In this document: positions 29,488 through 38,849 of the stretch, one piece after another
Numbering within the stretch: the stretch's first letter is position 1
Layout of the letters: every line of letters starts with the position of its first letter
Program-made: the position numbers and the translations under genes
Assembly (NCBI GenBank): GCA_000163995.1
Contig: CM000855.1
Span: 406,583 to 470,582, forward strand
Length of the DNA stretch: 64,000 bases
Direction: 5' to 3'
Origin: Campylobacter jejuni subsp. jejuni 414
GTDB taxonomy: Bacteria > Campylobacterota > Campylobacteria > Campylobacterales > Campylobacteraceae
The notes under the pieces: generated by a model
The model's database searches: none
What the model saw: the letters and a program-made list of their open reading frames with translations, nothing else
Told to the model about the DNA's origin: nothing

Positions 29488-30333
29488 ATGGCTTTTGATT
29501 ATGATGAACATTTAAGAGTAGATAAGCTTCCAACGCAATGGTGCTGGGGTTGTGGTGATGGTGTGGTTTTAAAGTGTATTATCAGAGCTATTCAAAAAAT
29601 CGGTTGGAATATGGATGATGTATGCTTAGTTTCTGGTATTGGTTGTAGTGGTAGAATGAGTTCTTATGTAAATTGCAATACCGTACATACTACACATGGA
29701 AGGGCTATTGCTTATGCTACAGGTATTAAACTTGCAAATCCTAGCAAACATGTTATTGTAGTTAGTGGAGATGGTGATACATTGGCAATTGGCGGAAATC
29801 ATACTATTCACGGATGTAGAAGAAATATCGATCTTACGCACATAGTGATTAATAATTTCATTTATGGACTAACCAATTCTCAAACCTCTCCAACTACTCC
29901 AAAAGGCTTTTATACAGTTACAGCACAATTTGGCAATATCGATCCAAATTTTGATGCTTGTGAACTTACTAAAGCAGCGGGTGCGTCTTTTGTGGCAAGA
30001 GGTAATGTAATAGAAGCAAATAAGCTTGAAAATCTTATTTTTAAAGCTTTATCTCACAAGGGTTATAGCTTTGTTGATGTTTTTTCAAATTGCCATATTA
30101 ATCTTGGACGCAAAAATAAAATGGGCGAAGCGGTGGCTATGCTTGATTGGATTAAAAATCGTATTGTAGATAAATCAAAATTCGATCAAATGGATACTGA
30201 AGAAAAAAAAGGTAAATTCCCAACAGGCATTTTACATCAAGATGAAACTCAAGCAGAATACTGCCACGCTTATGAAGAAGTGCGTCGTGCGGCTAAAGAA
30301 AAAAGAATGGTGGATTTAGGAGCTTTAAAATGA
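29488..30333 (+). CDS. oorB: 2-oxoglutarate:acceptor oxidoreductase beta subunit
   Basis: OorB binds thiamine diphosphate. The 281-residue protein contains WCWGCGDGVVLKCI, VSGIGCSGRMSSYVNCNTVHTTHGRA, and the TPP motif GDGDTLAIGGNHTIHGCRRN followed by IVINNFIYGLTNSQTSPTTP. It directly abuts oorA and overlaps oorC by 4 nt. Confidence 0.97.
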   Translation: MAFDYDEHLRVDKLPTQWCWGCGDGVVLKCIIRAIQKIGWNMDDVCLVSGIGCSGRMSSYVNCNTVHTTHGRAIAYATGIKLANPSKHVIVVSGDGDTLAIGGNHTIHGCRRNIDLTHIVINNFIYGLTNSQTSPTTPKGFYTVTAQFGNIDPNFDACELTKAAGASFVARGNVIEANKLENLIFKALSHKGYSFVDVFSNCHINLGRKNKMGEAVAMLDWIKNRIVDKSKFDQMDTEEKKGKFPTGILHQDETQAEYCHAYEEVRRAAKEKRMVDLGALK

Positions 30334-30890
30334 AATATCAATTAAGATTTGGCGGTGAAGGTGGACAAGGTGTTATTACCGCAGGAGAAATTCTAGCCGA
30401 AGCAGCCATTAAAGAAGGAAGATCTGCTTTTAAAGCTTCTACTTATACTTCACAAGTGCGTGGAGGCCCTACCAAGGTTGATATTATCATTGATGATAAA
30501 GAAATTTTATTTCCATATGCTGTAGAAGGTGAAGTGGATTTTATGCTTTCAACCGCGGATAAGGGTTATAAAGGTTTTTGTGGTGGTGTAAAAGAAAATG
30601 GTATTATTGTGATTGAGCCAAATTTAGTACATCCTGAAAAAAGCGATTATGAAAAATGGCAAATTTTTGAAATTCCTATTATTACTATAGCTAAAGATGA
30701 GGTAGGAAATGTTGCTACGCAGTCCGTAGTTGCTTTATCTATCGCAGCTTATATGAGCAAATGTATAGAGCTTGATATTTTAAAAGAAACTATGCTTCAT
30801 ATGGTTCCAGCTAAAACAAGAGATGCAAATGCTAAGGCTTTTGATTTAGGAATTCATTATGCAAGCAAGGCAAAAGCCGTGCATAAATAA
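30330..30890 (+). CDS. oorC: 2-oxoglutarate:acceptor oxidoreductase gamma subunit
   Basis: The 186-residue gamma subunit has the family N-terminus LRFGGEGGQGVITAGEILAEAA and the TSQVRGGPTKVDI motif. It closes the four-subunit enzyme and the operon, overlapping oorB by 4 nt. A strong hairpin terminator follows immediately, and the next gene is on the opposite strand. Confidence 0.96.
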   Translation: MKYQLRFGGEGGQGVITAGEILAEAAIKEGRSAFKASTYTSQVRGGPTKVDIIIDDKEILFPYAVEGEVDFMLSTADKGYKGFCGGVKENGIIVIEPNLVHPEKSDYEKWQIFEIPIITIAKDEVGNVATQSVVALSIAAYMSKCIELDILKETMLHMVPAKTRDANAKAFDLGIHYASKAKAVHK

Positions 30891-30909
30891 GCGGATAAAT
30901 TCCGCTTAT
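30887..30909 (+). terminator. Terminator after oorC, overlapping the 3' end of the XRE gene
   Basis: A perfect 9-bp stem (ATAAGCGGA / TCCGCTTAT) with a 5-nt loop begins at the oorC stop codon; a T7 run begins 4 nt after it. The right arm covers the stop codon of the convergent XRE-type gene (30906). Confidence 0.85.
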
Positions 30910-31289
30910 AACATTTTTTTAATAAGCTCATTTAATTCTTCGCTTTTCTTTTTATTTTGATTTAAAAGCTCTTCAAGCGTGATAAGAGTTTTAGGAGAAA
31001 GATAATCAAGTAATTCTATGATTTTTTTATATTGTTCTTTGTGAGCGGTTTTTATATTGTGTTTGTTAAAAAAATCTTGTTCATCAATGTCTAAAGCTTC
31101 AGCAATGAAAGGCAACATATCCGCTTTTAACTCGATATTGCCATTTAAATAAGCATATATACTTGATTCTGTGGGAGTTTCTCCTGTTTTACTCGTTCTC
31201 ATATCAAGATCAATCAATCTTCTAGCTAACTCTCTTTTAGAAATATTTTTGGCTTTTAAAATTTCATTGATTCTCTCTACGACTTTCAT
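30906..31289 (-). CDS. XRE-family transcriptional regulator
   Basis: I use ATG 31289 (127 residues, MKVVERINEILKAKN); the frame is open 21 codons further upstream but that sequence is low complexity and lies in the divergent promoter region. The N-terminal 70 residues form an XRE helix-turn-helix (NISKRELARRLIDLD, then ESSIYAYLNGN and ADMLPFIAEALDIDEQDFF). The C-terminal part is helical and charged, likely for dimerisation. It is divergent from the two-domain glycosyltransferase gene, with a perfect 22-bp palindrome between them, and probably controls itself and that gene. As I recall, the reference strain NCTC 11168 has no gene between oorC and the small gene at 33763, so this looks like an insert. 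Confidence 0.8.
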   Translation of the reverse strand: MKVVERINEILKAKNISKRELARRLIDLDMRTSKTGETPTESSIYAYLNGNIELKADMLPFIAEALDIDEQDFFNKHNIKTAHKEQYKKIIELLDYLSPKTLITLEELLNQNKKKSEELNELIKKML

Positions 31290-31364
31290 TATAGCTCTTT
31301 CTTTGATATGGTAATAAGTATTATAAGCTTTATTGTTATTGTAAAAAAACAATTTATTTGATTT

Positions 31365-31386
31365 AATCTATAATTAATTATAGATT
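31365..31386. promoter_or_regulatory. Perfect 22-bp palindrome, likely operator
   Basis: The sequence AATCTATAATT is followed directly by its exact reverse complement, with no spacer. It lies between the divergent XRE regulator and glycosyltransferase genes, 3 bp upstream of a TATAAT box (31390-31395). This is where a dimeric XRE repressor would be expected to bind. Confidence 0.65.
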
Positions 31387-31389
31387 AGT

Positions 31390-31395
31390 TATAAT
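31390..31395 (+). promoter_or_regulatory. Candidate -10 box of the glycosyltransferase gene
   Basis: TATAAT lies 32 nt before the ATG at 31428, just downstream of the palindrome. No clear -35 box is seen, as usual in Campylobacter. Confidence 0.5.
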
Positions 31396-31427
31396 TTTTT
31401 ATAAAATATATAAAGTTATGAGAATTT

Positions 31428-33638
31428 ATGAAAATTTTAAGTATTATTATCCCTTTTAGTTTGAGTAAAGAAAGACCCTATATACAAGAAAGAGTTTTGC
31501 AGAAGATTAAGGAATTTGAAGCTTTTAAGGAGGAGATTGATTTTATTTTTGTGGAAGGTTATTCTTCTGTTTTTATAGATCTTAAAAAAGAGATTGAAAA
31601 TTTGGGATACCTTTACATCAAGGATGCTATTCAGCAAGATGAAGGATTTTTTTCTGTAGCAAAATGCAGAAATTTAGGAGCAAGACATACAAAAACTCCT
31701 TGTTTGATGTTTTTAGATGTGGATTTAAAGCTAGATTTAAAAAAGCTTTTAAGGCTTATTTTAGCAAAGCAAATTGATCAAAACCCTGCTGCTTTTTTGG
31801 TTTTGCCTTGTGTTTTTTTAAATCAAGAAGCAAGTTTGGCTTTTTTAGAAAATCATTTAAACGAGTATGAAATTTTACAAGATCTTATTTATGGTAAAAA
31901 AGAATACATTCATTTTTTTATGAAAGCAAGTTCTAGTGTCGTTTTTAATACCTACACTTTTTTGCAATTAGGAGGCTATGGGAATTTTGTAGGTTTTGGG
32001 AGCGAAGATTTTGATTTATTAGCAAGATTGTTAAAATTTTCAGCCCAGTTTGAAGTGGAGGCTAAAGAGCTTACTTATTCCTCAAAATCTTGGGATTTTG
32101 AGGAATTTAAAGGCTTTAGATCTTTCTTTTCAATGCTTGGACTTGAGGCAATGTTTTATGGGCTTTATGCTTTTCATATGTGGCATGAAAGACCTAATCA
32201 AAATGGCTATCTTGAGAATGTTGCTAAAAATCATCAAAAATTTTTAAACAACCTTTTAAAAGAAACGCAAGAAGATGCACTTATACTAGCTAATGCTAAG
32301 GAAAAAATTTGCATTTTACATTCTGAAAATTCTTATCCTTATAACAATCTTCAAAAAATTTGCGTGTTTTTGGGTGAATTTATGGCTACTAGTGAGAAGA
32401 TGTTTTTTGATGAGGATATTTTTAATGAGCAAAGATTTCTTTCTTTTATACAAAAACATAAAATCACACGTTTTATCTTTTCAAATCCTTATGCTAGAGT
32501 GCATATTCAAAGGCTTTATGAGTATATGAGAGCAAAGCAAATTCCTTTTTTGTGCTTTGAAAGAGGAGCTTTTCCTGATACTTGGTTTTTTGATGATAGT
32601 GGATTTTTGGCTGATTCAGTCAATTATCAAGAACAAATTTGGAATAAAGCTTTAAGCAAGGAAGAAGAGCAAATAACTAAAACTTACATTGATAAGCTTT
32701 TAAATGCTGATCAATTTTTAGAAAATAATAATCAAAAAATTCAAGCAAATGAGCTTAGAAAAAGACTTGGTGTAAGAGATAAAAAAGTTATTTTTGTGCC
32801 TTTGCAAGTTGTAAATGATACGGCTGTAAGATTTTTTACTTATGAACCTTTTACCTATGAGAATTTCTTGATTATTTTAGATGAACTTGCTTTAAAATAC
32901 TCTAAAGAAGAACTTGTTTTTGTCTGTAAAAATCACCCTTTAAACTTTAATATAGACAAAACAAAATATAAAAATCTTATTTTTGCATCCAATCATACGA
33001 ATTTTTTAAGTTTGTTAGAATTAAGTTTTGCCTGTATAACTTTAAATAGCGGAGTAGGAATGTATGCAATGATCTTAAAAAAGCCTTGCATACTTTGTGC
33101 TAAAGCTTTTTATGCCTTTGAAAATTTAAATTTACAAGCACATTCTAAAGAGGAGCTTGAAAGTCATATCAATCATATTTTAAGAGGAAATTTTTCTTTT
33201 GATGAAAGCAAGATGCTACGTTTTATTAAATACCTTAGAAAAGATTATTATTCTTATGCTAAATCTCAAAGTAAAGTACTGAAAAATGAAAATTCTTTTT
33301 TTAGAAGGACAACTCATTTGTATTGGTATCAAATTATCTTAGGCAAAGATAAAGTCTTAAAAGCAAAGTTTTTTGAAAAGCAAAGCTATAAATTAAATTC
33401 TTTACACTACCTGCCTTTTATTTATGAGATCAAGAAAAACAGAGCTTCTTTTGATAAAAAAACCAACAAAGTTTTAAATTATTTAAAAGTTCAAGTTATA
33501 AAAGAAACAAGATTTAATAAGCTTTTTAGAAAATTTTTAAGAGATCCTAAGGCTTTTTTTATAGATTCTAAAAATCCTTTATTTTATCCGATTAAAAAAA
33601 TTTTAATCGCCATTCACTTTAAAAATTTTAAATTATAA
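31428..33638 (+). CDS. Two-domain glycosyltransferase: GT2 + KpsC/KpsS-like
   Basis: This 736-residue protein has two apparent catalytic modules. Residues 1-270 resemble GT-A family 2 polymerases: ILSIIIPFS at the N-terminus, the metal-binding D97VD, GFGSED at 189-194, and MWHERPNQNGYLENVAKNHQKF at 251-272 as in bifunctional capsule polymerases. Residues about 295-590 resemble capsule Kdo-transferase-type (KpsC/KpsS) proteins: FERGAFPDTWFFD at 377-389, IFVPLQ at 455-460, KNHPLNF at 501-507 and NSGVGMYAMILKKPCI at 540-555. The last 130 residues are basic (KTNKVLNYLKV), perhaps for membrane contact. There is no signal peptide. Role in surface glycan synthesis is inferred. It is outside any capsule locus, beside a divergent XRE regulator, and is probably an acquired module. 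Confidence 0.78.
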   Translation: MKILSIIIPFSLSKERPYIQERVLQKIKEFEAFKEEIDFIFVEGYSSVFIDLKKEIENLGYLYIKDAIQQDEGFFSVAKCRNLGARHTKTPCLMFLDVDLKLDLKKLLRLILAKQIDQNPAAFLVLPCVFLNQEASLAFLENHLNEYEILQDLIYGKKEYIHFFMKASSSVVFNTYTFLQLGGYGNFVGFGSEDFDLLARLLKFSAQFEVEAKELTYSSKSWDFEEFKGFRSFFSMLGLEAMFYGLYAFHMWHERPNQNGYLENVAKNHQKFLNNLLKETQEDALILANAKEKICILHSENSYPYNNLQKICVFLGEFMATSEKMFFDEDIFNEQRFLSFIQKHKITRFIFSNPYARVHIQRLYEYMRAKQIPFLCFERGAFPDTWFFDDSGFLADSVNYQEQIWNKALSKEEEQITKTYIDKLLNADQFLENNNQKIQANELRKRLGVRDKKVIFVPLQVVNDTAVRFFTYEPFTYENFLIILDELALKYSKEELVFVCKNHPLNFNIDKTKYKNLIFASNHTNFLSLLELSFACITLNSGVGMYAMILKKPCILCAKAFYAFENLNLQAHSKEELESHINHILRGNFSFDESKMLRFIKYLRKDYYSYAKSQSKVLKNENSFFRRTTHLYWYQIILGKDKVLKAKFFEKQSYKLNSLHYLPFIYEIKKNRASFDKKTNKVLNYLKVQVIKETRFNKLFRKFLRDPKAFFIDSKNPLFYPIKKILIAIHFKNFKL

Positions 33639-33762
33639 AAACAAACTTTAAATATTTTTAAAATAAATAGGTATTGAAATTTATAAGGCTTAAGAAAGAT
33701 TAATTCCTTTTTAACTTTTAAAATTCTATAATCGTTTCATTTTAAATTGCTTAGGAAAAACT

Positions 33763-34026
33763 ATGGATATTTTTGATGAAATTTTAAACAAAAGTCCCAA
33801 GGAAAAATTTATAGAAATTATACAAAATGGAAATTTAGGAGCCTTAGAAAAAGTTTTTGAGGATTTTTTTGCCGATCATATTGCCATGATAGAACTTTTG
33901 GAAAAACAAAGTCTAACAGAAATGGATGTAAAAAATTTCATATTAGAAAATGGTGATTTTATAGAAGAAAGACAAAATGATATTTATATAGAATTGGGTG
34001 CAAAAATTTTAGGACATGAAGGCTAA
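33763..34026 (+). CDS. Small conserved protein of unknown function
   Basis: An 87-residue acidic protein, MDIFDEILNKSPKEKFIEII, with no signal peptide or known motif. It is probably all-helical. It begins a row continuing with a secreted protein (2 bp downstream) and a polyprenyl synthase gene, so it may share their transcript. A ribosome-binding site TTAGGAAA precedes the ATG. I recognise it as a conserved Campylobacter gene but know no function. Confidence 0.75.
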   Translation: MDIFDEILNKSPKEKFIEIIQNGNLGALEKVFEDFFADHIAMIELLEKQSLTEMDVKNFILENGDFIEERQNDIYIELGAKILGHEG

Positions 34027-34028
34027 AA

Positions 34029-34565
34029 TTGTTTAAAATAAGCCCCTGTTTAATTTGTATTTTTTTTGCCTTTAGTAATGTTTTAGCATCTGAGCCAACT
34101 TTTGCTTATACTTATAAATTTACTCTTAAAAAAGATGAAAGAGCTAGTGTACAGATTAAGGAAATAGGTTATGAAGATAAGGTGCAAAATTTTGATTTTT
34201 ATTGGACTTTATTTGATAATACCAATATCATCGTGCATTCGAAATTTCGCAAATATCCGCGTCAACTTGTGATGAGTTTAAGAAGAAATTTAGATTGGGT
34301 AACTCAGACTTTAATACCTGATTATACTAACCCTCATATTGATAGAGCAAGACTTATTTTAGAATTTAGTGGTTATAATAAAGGTTTAGCAACTTTTACG
34401 GTTTATATAGAGGATAAGGAGTCTCGTTTAATGGTAGAATTTTTAGACCCAAGAAAAAAAGCTTTACAGAATCCACCACAAAATAATCAGGTTGTTCCTA
34501 TGATTAATTTTAATCAACCTCAGGTAAAACCATTAACAAGCAAAGAAAATAATAACAGCAATTAA
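34029..34565 (+). CDS. Exported protein of unknown function
   Basis: This 178-residue protein begins with a signal peptide (MFKISPCLICIFFAFSNVLA, cleavage likely after LA). The mature part is beta-rich and ends in a Q/N/P-rich tail (ALQNPPQNNQ and beyond) suggesting an unstructured C-terminus. The start is TTG 34029, supported by GAAGG 7-11 nt upstream in the end of the previous gene; no ATG lies nearby. No family recognised. It precedes the polyprenyl synthase gene by 13 bp. Confidence 0.7.
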   Translation: MFKISPCLICIFFAFSNVLASEPTFAYTYKFTLKKDERASVQIKEIGYEDKVQNFDFYWTLFDNTNIIVHSKFRKYPRQLVMSLRRNLDWVTQTLIPDYTNPHIDRARLILEFSGYNKGLATFTVYIEDKESRLMVEFLDPRKKALQNPPQNNQVVPMINFNQPQVKPLTSKENNNSN

Positions 34566-34578
34566 CAAGGAAAAGATA

Positions 34579-35472
34579 GTGCAAAAAATAGATGATTTAA
34601 TAAAACAGTTTTTACAAGAGCTTGATTACGAACCTATTTTAAACATGCTTTTAAATGTAAAATCAGGAAAGAAATTACGCTCAAAATTGTTATTAGCTAT
34701 CGCAGAAGAAAGTGAGATTGCCTTTAAAATTTGCGCAAGTATAGAATTGATACATCTTGCAAGTTTGTTACATGATGATATTATTGATGAGAGTGAATTA
34801 AGGCGCGGATCAAGATCTGTTAATGCTGAATTTGGTACAAAAAATGCCCTTATGTTAGGCGATATTTTATATTCAAAAGCTTTTTATGAATTAAGCAAAG
34901 TGGATACTAGATTTGCAAGTATTATTTCAGATGCTGTTGTAAAGCTTGCTATAGGCGAACTTATGGATGTTAATTTGGGAGAAAAATTTAATATTAATAA
35001 AGAAGCTTATTTAAAAATGATCTATAATAAAACAGCTATTTTGATTGAAGCAAGTGCGAGATGTGGAGCTATTTTGGCTAGATTGCATGAAAAAGATTTT
35101 GCAGAATATGGCAAAAATTTAGGACTCGCTTTTCAGATGATCGATGATATTTTAGATATTAAAAGTGATGAAAAAATTCTTGGAAAACCTGCTATGAGTG
35201 ATTTTAAAGAAGGTAAAACCACTTTACCTTATATTTACCTTTATGAAAATTTACAAGAACAAGATAGAGTGTATTTACAAACTTTATTTAAAAAAGATTT
35301 AAATGAAAATGAAAAAGAGTGGTTAAAAATTAAATTTGAAGAACAAAAAGCTTTAGAAAAAGCTATTTTTGAAGCTAAAACTTATGCAAAAAAGGCTAAT
35401 GAAGCGATTAAAAAATATGATAATAATAAGCTTAATGATATTATTAAAGCTATGATAGATAGGGAATTTTAA
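34579..35472 (+). CDS. Polyprenyl diphosphate synthase (all-trans type)
   Basis: A 297-residue isoprenyl synthase with both aspartate-rich motifs: DDIID at 66-70 (LLHDDIIDESE with RRGSRSVN after it) and DDILD at 189-193 (FQMIDDILDIKSD). It condenses isopentenyl diphosphate onto an allylic primer, most likely making the side chain of menaquinone; the chain length cannot be read with confidence. The start is GTG 34579 after AAGGAAAA. hemA begins at its stop codon (TAATG), so tail synthesis and tetrapyrrole genes are coupled. Confidence 0.88.
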   Translation: MQKIDDLIKQFLQELDYEPILNMLLNVKSGKKLRSKLLLAIAEESEIAFKICASIELIHLASLLHDDIIDESELRRGSRSVNAEFGTKNALMLGDILYSKAFYELSKVDTRFASIISDAVVKLAIGELMDVNLGEKFNINKEAYLKMIYNKTAILIEASARCGAILARLHEKDFAEYGKNLGLAFQMIDDILDIKSDEKILGKPAMSDFKEGKTTLPYIYLYENLQEQDRVYLQTLFKKDLNENEKEWLKIKFEEQKALEKAIFEAKTYAKKANEAIKKYDNNKLNDIIKAMIDREF

Positions 35473-36770
35473 TGTATTATTGTATATCTTTTACTCATAA
35501 AAATACAGATATTGCCTTAAGAGAAAAGTTAAGTTTTTCTAATGAAACTAAAAAAAGCGAATTTTTAAAAATCATCAGTACTCATGAAAATATTGAAGAA
35601 TGTTTGGTTATAAGTACTTGTAATCGTGTTGAAATTGTTGCTTTTGTAAAAATAGCCTGTGCTGAGTTTGTTGTTAAATCTTTGGCTTTACTTTGTGATG
35701 TTCATAAAGATACTTTGCTTGAAAAAGCTGATATTTTTGAAGATAGCGGAGCTATTCACCATCTTTTTTCTGTAGCAAGCTCTTTAGATAGTTTGGTGGT
35801 CGGAGAAACTCAGATTGCAGGACAGTTGAAAGATGCTTTTGCTTTTGCTGTAAAAAATAATTTTTGCGGAGTACATCTTTCAAGAGCGGTGCATAGTGCT
35901 TTTAAATGTGCTGCTAAAGTGCGCAACGAAACTCAAATTTCTAAAAATCCTATTTCTGTAGCTAGCGTTGCTGTAGCAAAAGCAAAAGAACTTGCGGATT
36001 TAACGCAAAAAAAAGCTGTTGTTATTGGAGCTGGAGAAATGGGAGAGCTTGCAGCAAAACATTTAATTGCTGCGGGTGCTAAAGTGATTATTTTAAATCG
36101 TGATTTACAAAAAGCTAAAGATTTATGTGAGAGACTTGGTGTTTTAAGTGAGTATGATAGTTTGGAAAATTTAAAAAATTATTTAAATCAATATGAGTTT
36201 TTTTTCTCAGCTACCAATGCACCAAATGCCATTATTACAAATTCTTTAATTGAAGAACTTCCCTATAAAAGGTATTTTTTTGATATTGCTGTTCCAAGGG
36301 ATATTGATATAAATGAAAATGAAAACATATTTGTTTTTACTGTAGATGATCTTGAGATTGTGGTGCAAAAAAATTTAGCTTTAAGAGAGCAAGAAGCTCG
36401 CATGGCTTATGCGATAATAGGTTGTCAAACAAGTGAATTTTTTAGATATTTAAATGATTTGGCTTTGATGCCTATTATTAAGGCTATACGCTTGCAAGCC
36501 AAAGAATGTTCAGATAAACAGCTTAAAATTGCATTAAAAAAAGGTTATTTGAAAAAATCTGATAAAGAAGAGGCTAGAAAGTTGATTTATCAAGTTTTTA
36601 AGGCTTTTTTACACACGCCTACTGTAAATTTGAAAAATTTACAAGGTAAAATGCAAAGTGATACAGTTATTAATGCCATGCGTTATGTTTTTGATTTGCA
36701 GAATAATCTTGAAGGTTTAAATCAATATAAATGCGAATTTGATATGGAGAATAATGATGAGATTTACTAA
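35472..36770 (+). CDS. hemA: Glutamyl-tRNA reductase HemA
   Basis: HemA reduces glutamyl-tRNA to glutamate-1-semialdehyde, the first committed step of tetrapyrrole synthesis by the C5 route. The 432-residue protein has catalytic Cys50 in [24 protein letters not shown], and an NADPH-binding Rossmann site [15 protein letters not shown]. The C-terminal dimerisation helices are present. It overlaps proS; hemC follows two genes later. Confidence 0.97.
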   Translation: MYYCISFTHKNTDIALREKLSFSNETKKSEFLKIISTHENIEECLVISTCNRVEIVAFVKIACAEFVVKSLALLCDVHKDTLLEKADIFEDSGAIHHLFSVASSLDSLVVGETQIAGQLKDAFAFAVKNNFCGVHLSRAVHSAFKCAAKVRNETQISKNPISVASVAVAKAKELADLTQKKAVVIGAGEMGELAAKHLIAAGAKVIILNRDLQKAKDLCERLGVLSEYDSLENLKNYLNQYEFFFSATNAPNAIITNSLIEELPYKRYFFDIAVPRDIDINENENIFVFTVDDLEIVVQKNLALREQEARMAYAIIGCQTSEFFRYLNDLALMPIIKAIRLQAKECSDKQLKIALKKGYLKKSDKEEARKLIYQVFKAFLHTPTVNLKNLQGKMQSDTVINAMRYVFDLQNNLEGLNQYKCEFDMENNDEIY

Positions 36771-38463
36771 ATTTTATGCACCAAGTTTAAAAGAAGCACC
36801 AAAAGATGCAATTTTACCGAGTCATATTTTTTTAACACGTGCGGGATTTGTAGAACAAATTGGTAGCGGACTTTATAATTTTCTACCTTTAGGAAAAAGA
36901 GTTTTAGACAAGATTAAAAATATAGTTAAAGAAGAAATGGATAAAGCTGGAGCACAAGAAGTAAATCTTAGTTTTATCACTCCTGCAAGTTTGTGGCAAG
37001 AAAGTGGACGTTATAATGTTTTTGGAAAAGAACTTTTACGTTTTAAAGACAGAAAAGAGAATGAATTTGTTTTAGGTCCAACACACGAAGAAGCTATGCT
37101 TTCTTTAGTAAAAAATAAAATCACAAGTTATAAGCAACTCCCTTTGCACTTATATCAAATCGGACTTAAATTTCGCGATGAGGCAAGACCAAGATTTGGG
37201 CTTTTAAGATGTCGTGAATTTTTAATGAAAGATGGATATAGTTTTCATGCTAATGAAGAGGATTTAGAGCGTGAGTTTGAACTTATGTATCAAACTTATT
37301 CTCAAATTTTGCAAAGAATGGGGCTTGATTTTAGAGCAGTGGAGGCTAATAGTGGAGCTATTGGTGGAAGTGGTTCTAAGGAATTTATGGTTTTGGCAAA
37401 AAATGGAGAAGATGATATTTTAATTTGTGAAAATTGTGATTATGCGGCCAACGTTGAAGCAGCTAAAAGAGTTAAAAAAACTTGTCAAGATGAGCGTCCT
37501 GAGGCAAATTATGCAAGTAAATTTTACACTCCAAATATTAAAACCATAGAATCTTTAGCACAATTTTTTAAAATCAATGCTTTTTATACGATTAAAGCGG
37601 TGGTAAAAAAAGCCATTTATGAAAATGAAAGCAAATTAGTGGTGTTTTTTATAAGAGGAAGTGATGATTTGCAAGAGGTTAAAGCTCAAAATGCTTGTAA
37701 TGCCCTTGAATTAGTTAATGCAAACGAAGAAGAATTAGAAAAAGTGGGTTTGACTCCCGGTTTTATAGGTTTTATAGGATTAAAAGATATAGATTTTTAT
37801 ATAGATTTTGAGCTTGAAAATGAAAAACAAATGATTATGGGTGCAAATGAAAAAGATTATCATTTAGTTGGCATTGATGTTGTGAATTTAAACAAAGATC
37901 GTTTTAAAGATTTGGTTGAAGTTAAGCAAGGCGATTGCTGTGCTAAATGTGGAGCAAAATTAAAACAAAGCAAGGGTATTGAAGTAGGACATATTTTTAA
38001 ACTGGGACAAAAGTATTCTAAAGCTATGAATGCAAATTTCTTAGATGAAAATGGTAAAAGTCAACCTTTTTATATGGGATGTTATGGCATAGGTATTTCA
38101 CGCTTGCTTGCTGTGGCTATTGAAGCAAATCATGATGAAAAAGGGTGCATTTGGAATAAGGTTTTAGCTCCTTTTGTGCTTGAAATTATTGTTTCAAATA
38201 TCAAAGATGAAAAAGCTTTAGAATTTGCTAATAAGCTTTATGAGGATTTAACTAAACTTGGATTAGAAGTGTTGCTTGATGATAGAAATGAACGTTTTGG
38301 AGTTAAAATGAATGATTTTGAACTCATGGGCTTTCCTTATGCACTAGTTATTGGAAAAGGATTAGAGAATAATGAAGTAGAACTTATCCAAAGAGAAGCT
38401 TTGACAAAAGAACTTGTAAAAATCGATGAGCTTATGGAAATTCTTAAAAAGAAAGTGTTATGA
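36754..38463 (+). CDS. proS: Prolyl-tRNA synthetase ProS
   Basis: A bacterial-type prolyl-tRNA synthetase (569 residues) with class II motifs: motif 1 around [19 protein letters not shown], motif 2 [25 protein letters not shown] and motif 3 [16 protein letters not shown]. An editing (INS/YbaK) insertion lies between motifs 2 and 3 (about 225-380). Two ATGs stand in tandem (36754 and 36757). GGAG at 36746-36749 supports either. The first 17 nt overlap hemA. A further in-frame ATG at 36739 lacks support. Confidence 0.96.
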   Translation: MMRFTKFYAPSLKEAPKDAILPSHIFLTRAGFVEQIGSGLYNFLPLGKRVLDKIKNIVKEEMDKAGAQEVNLSFITPASLWQESGRYNVFGKELLRFKDRKENEFVLGPTHEEAMLSLVKNKITSYKQLPLHLYQIGLKFRDEARPRFGLLRCREFLMKDGYSFHANEEDLEREFELMYQTYSQILQRMGLDFRAVEANSGAIGGSGSKEFMVLAKNGEDDILICENCDYAANVEAAKRVKKTCQDERPEANYASKFYTPNIKTIESLAQFFKINAFYTIKAVVKKAIYENESKLVVFFIRGSDDLQEVKAQNACNALELVNANEEELEKVGLTPGFIGFIGLKDIDFYIDFELENEKQMIMGANEKDYHLVGIDVVNLNKDRFKDLVEVKQGDCCAKCGAKLKQSKGIEVGHIFKLGQKYSKAMNANFLDENGKSQPFYMGCYGIGISRLLAVAIEANHDEKGCIWNKVLAPFVLEIIVSNIKDEKALEFANKLYEDLTKLGLEVLLDDRNERFGVKMNDFELMGFPYALVIGKGLENNEVELIQREALTKELVKIDELMEILKKKVL

Positions 38464-38849
38464 ATTATAAATTAAGTTTAAGTCCTTTATTTGTACTTGA
38501 AATCATCACAAGTGTGCTTTTTATAGTTTTTTTTGGTTTTGGTAATTTTTTGTTGTTTATACTTTTAAGTATGATTTTTGGTGTGGTTTTATTGGTAATT
38601 TTTTGGAAAAATATGCTTGAATTTCAAATGGGCGGTTTAAAGGGTATGTTGACGCAATTTTCTTTTGTTATTGCAGGATTTTTGCTTGTTTTTCCAGGGA
38701 TTATTACAAGTGTTTTTGGAATTTTTGTATTTCTTTTTGGTATTGCTTTGAAATTAATGACAAAGTCAAGGTATCAATACACCAAGCAAGAGTATCAAAA
38801 TTCTAATGAAGAAATTATTGATGTTGAAGTTATAGAGGATAGAAAATGA
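38460..38849 (+). CDS. FxsA-family membrane protein
   Basis: A 129-residue membrane protein with spans at about 10-30, 32-50 and 65-97. The stretch [21 protein letters not shown] matches the conserved LLLxPGFxTDxxG motif of FxsA-family proteins (named after E. coli FxsA, which affects F-plasmid exclusion of phage T7). The acidic C-terminal tail ([14 protein letters not shown]) is cytoplasmic. The natural role is unknown. It overlaps proS by 4 nt and hemC by 4 nt. Confidence 0.8.
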   Translation: MNYKLSLSPLFVLEIITSVLFIVFFGFGNFLLFILLSMIFGVVLLVIFWKNMLEFQMGGLKGMLTQFSFVIAGFLLVFPGIITSVFGIFVFLFGIALKLMTKSRYQYTKQEYQNSNEEIIDVEVIEDRK

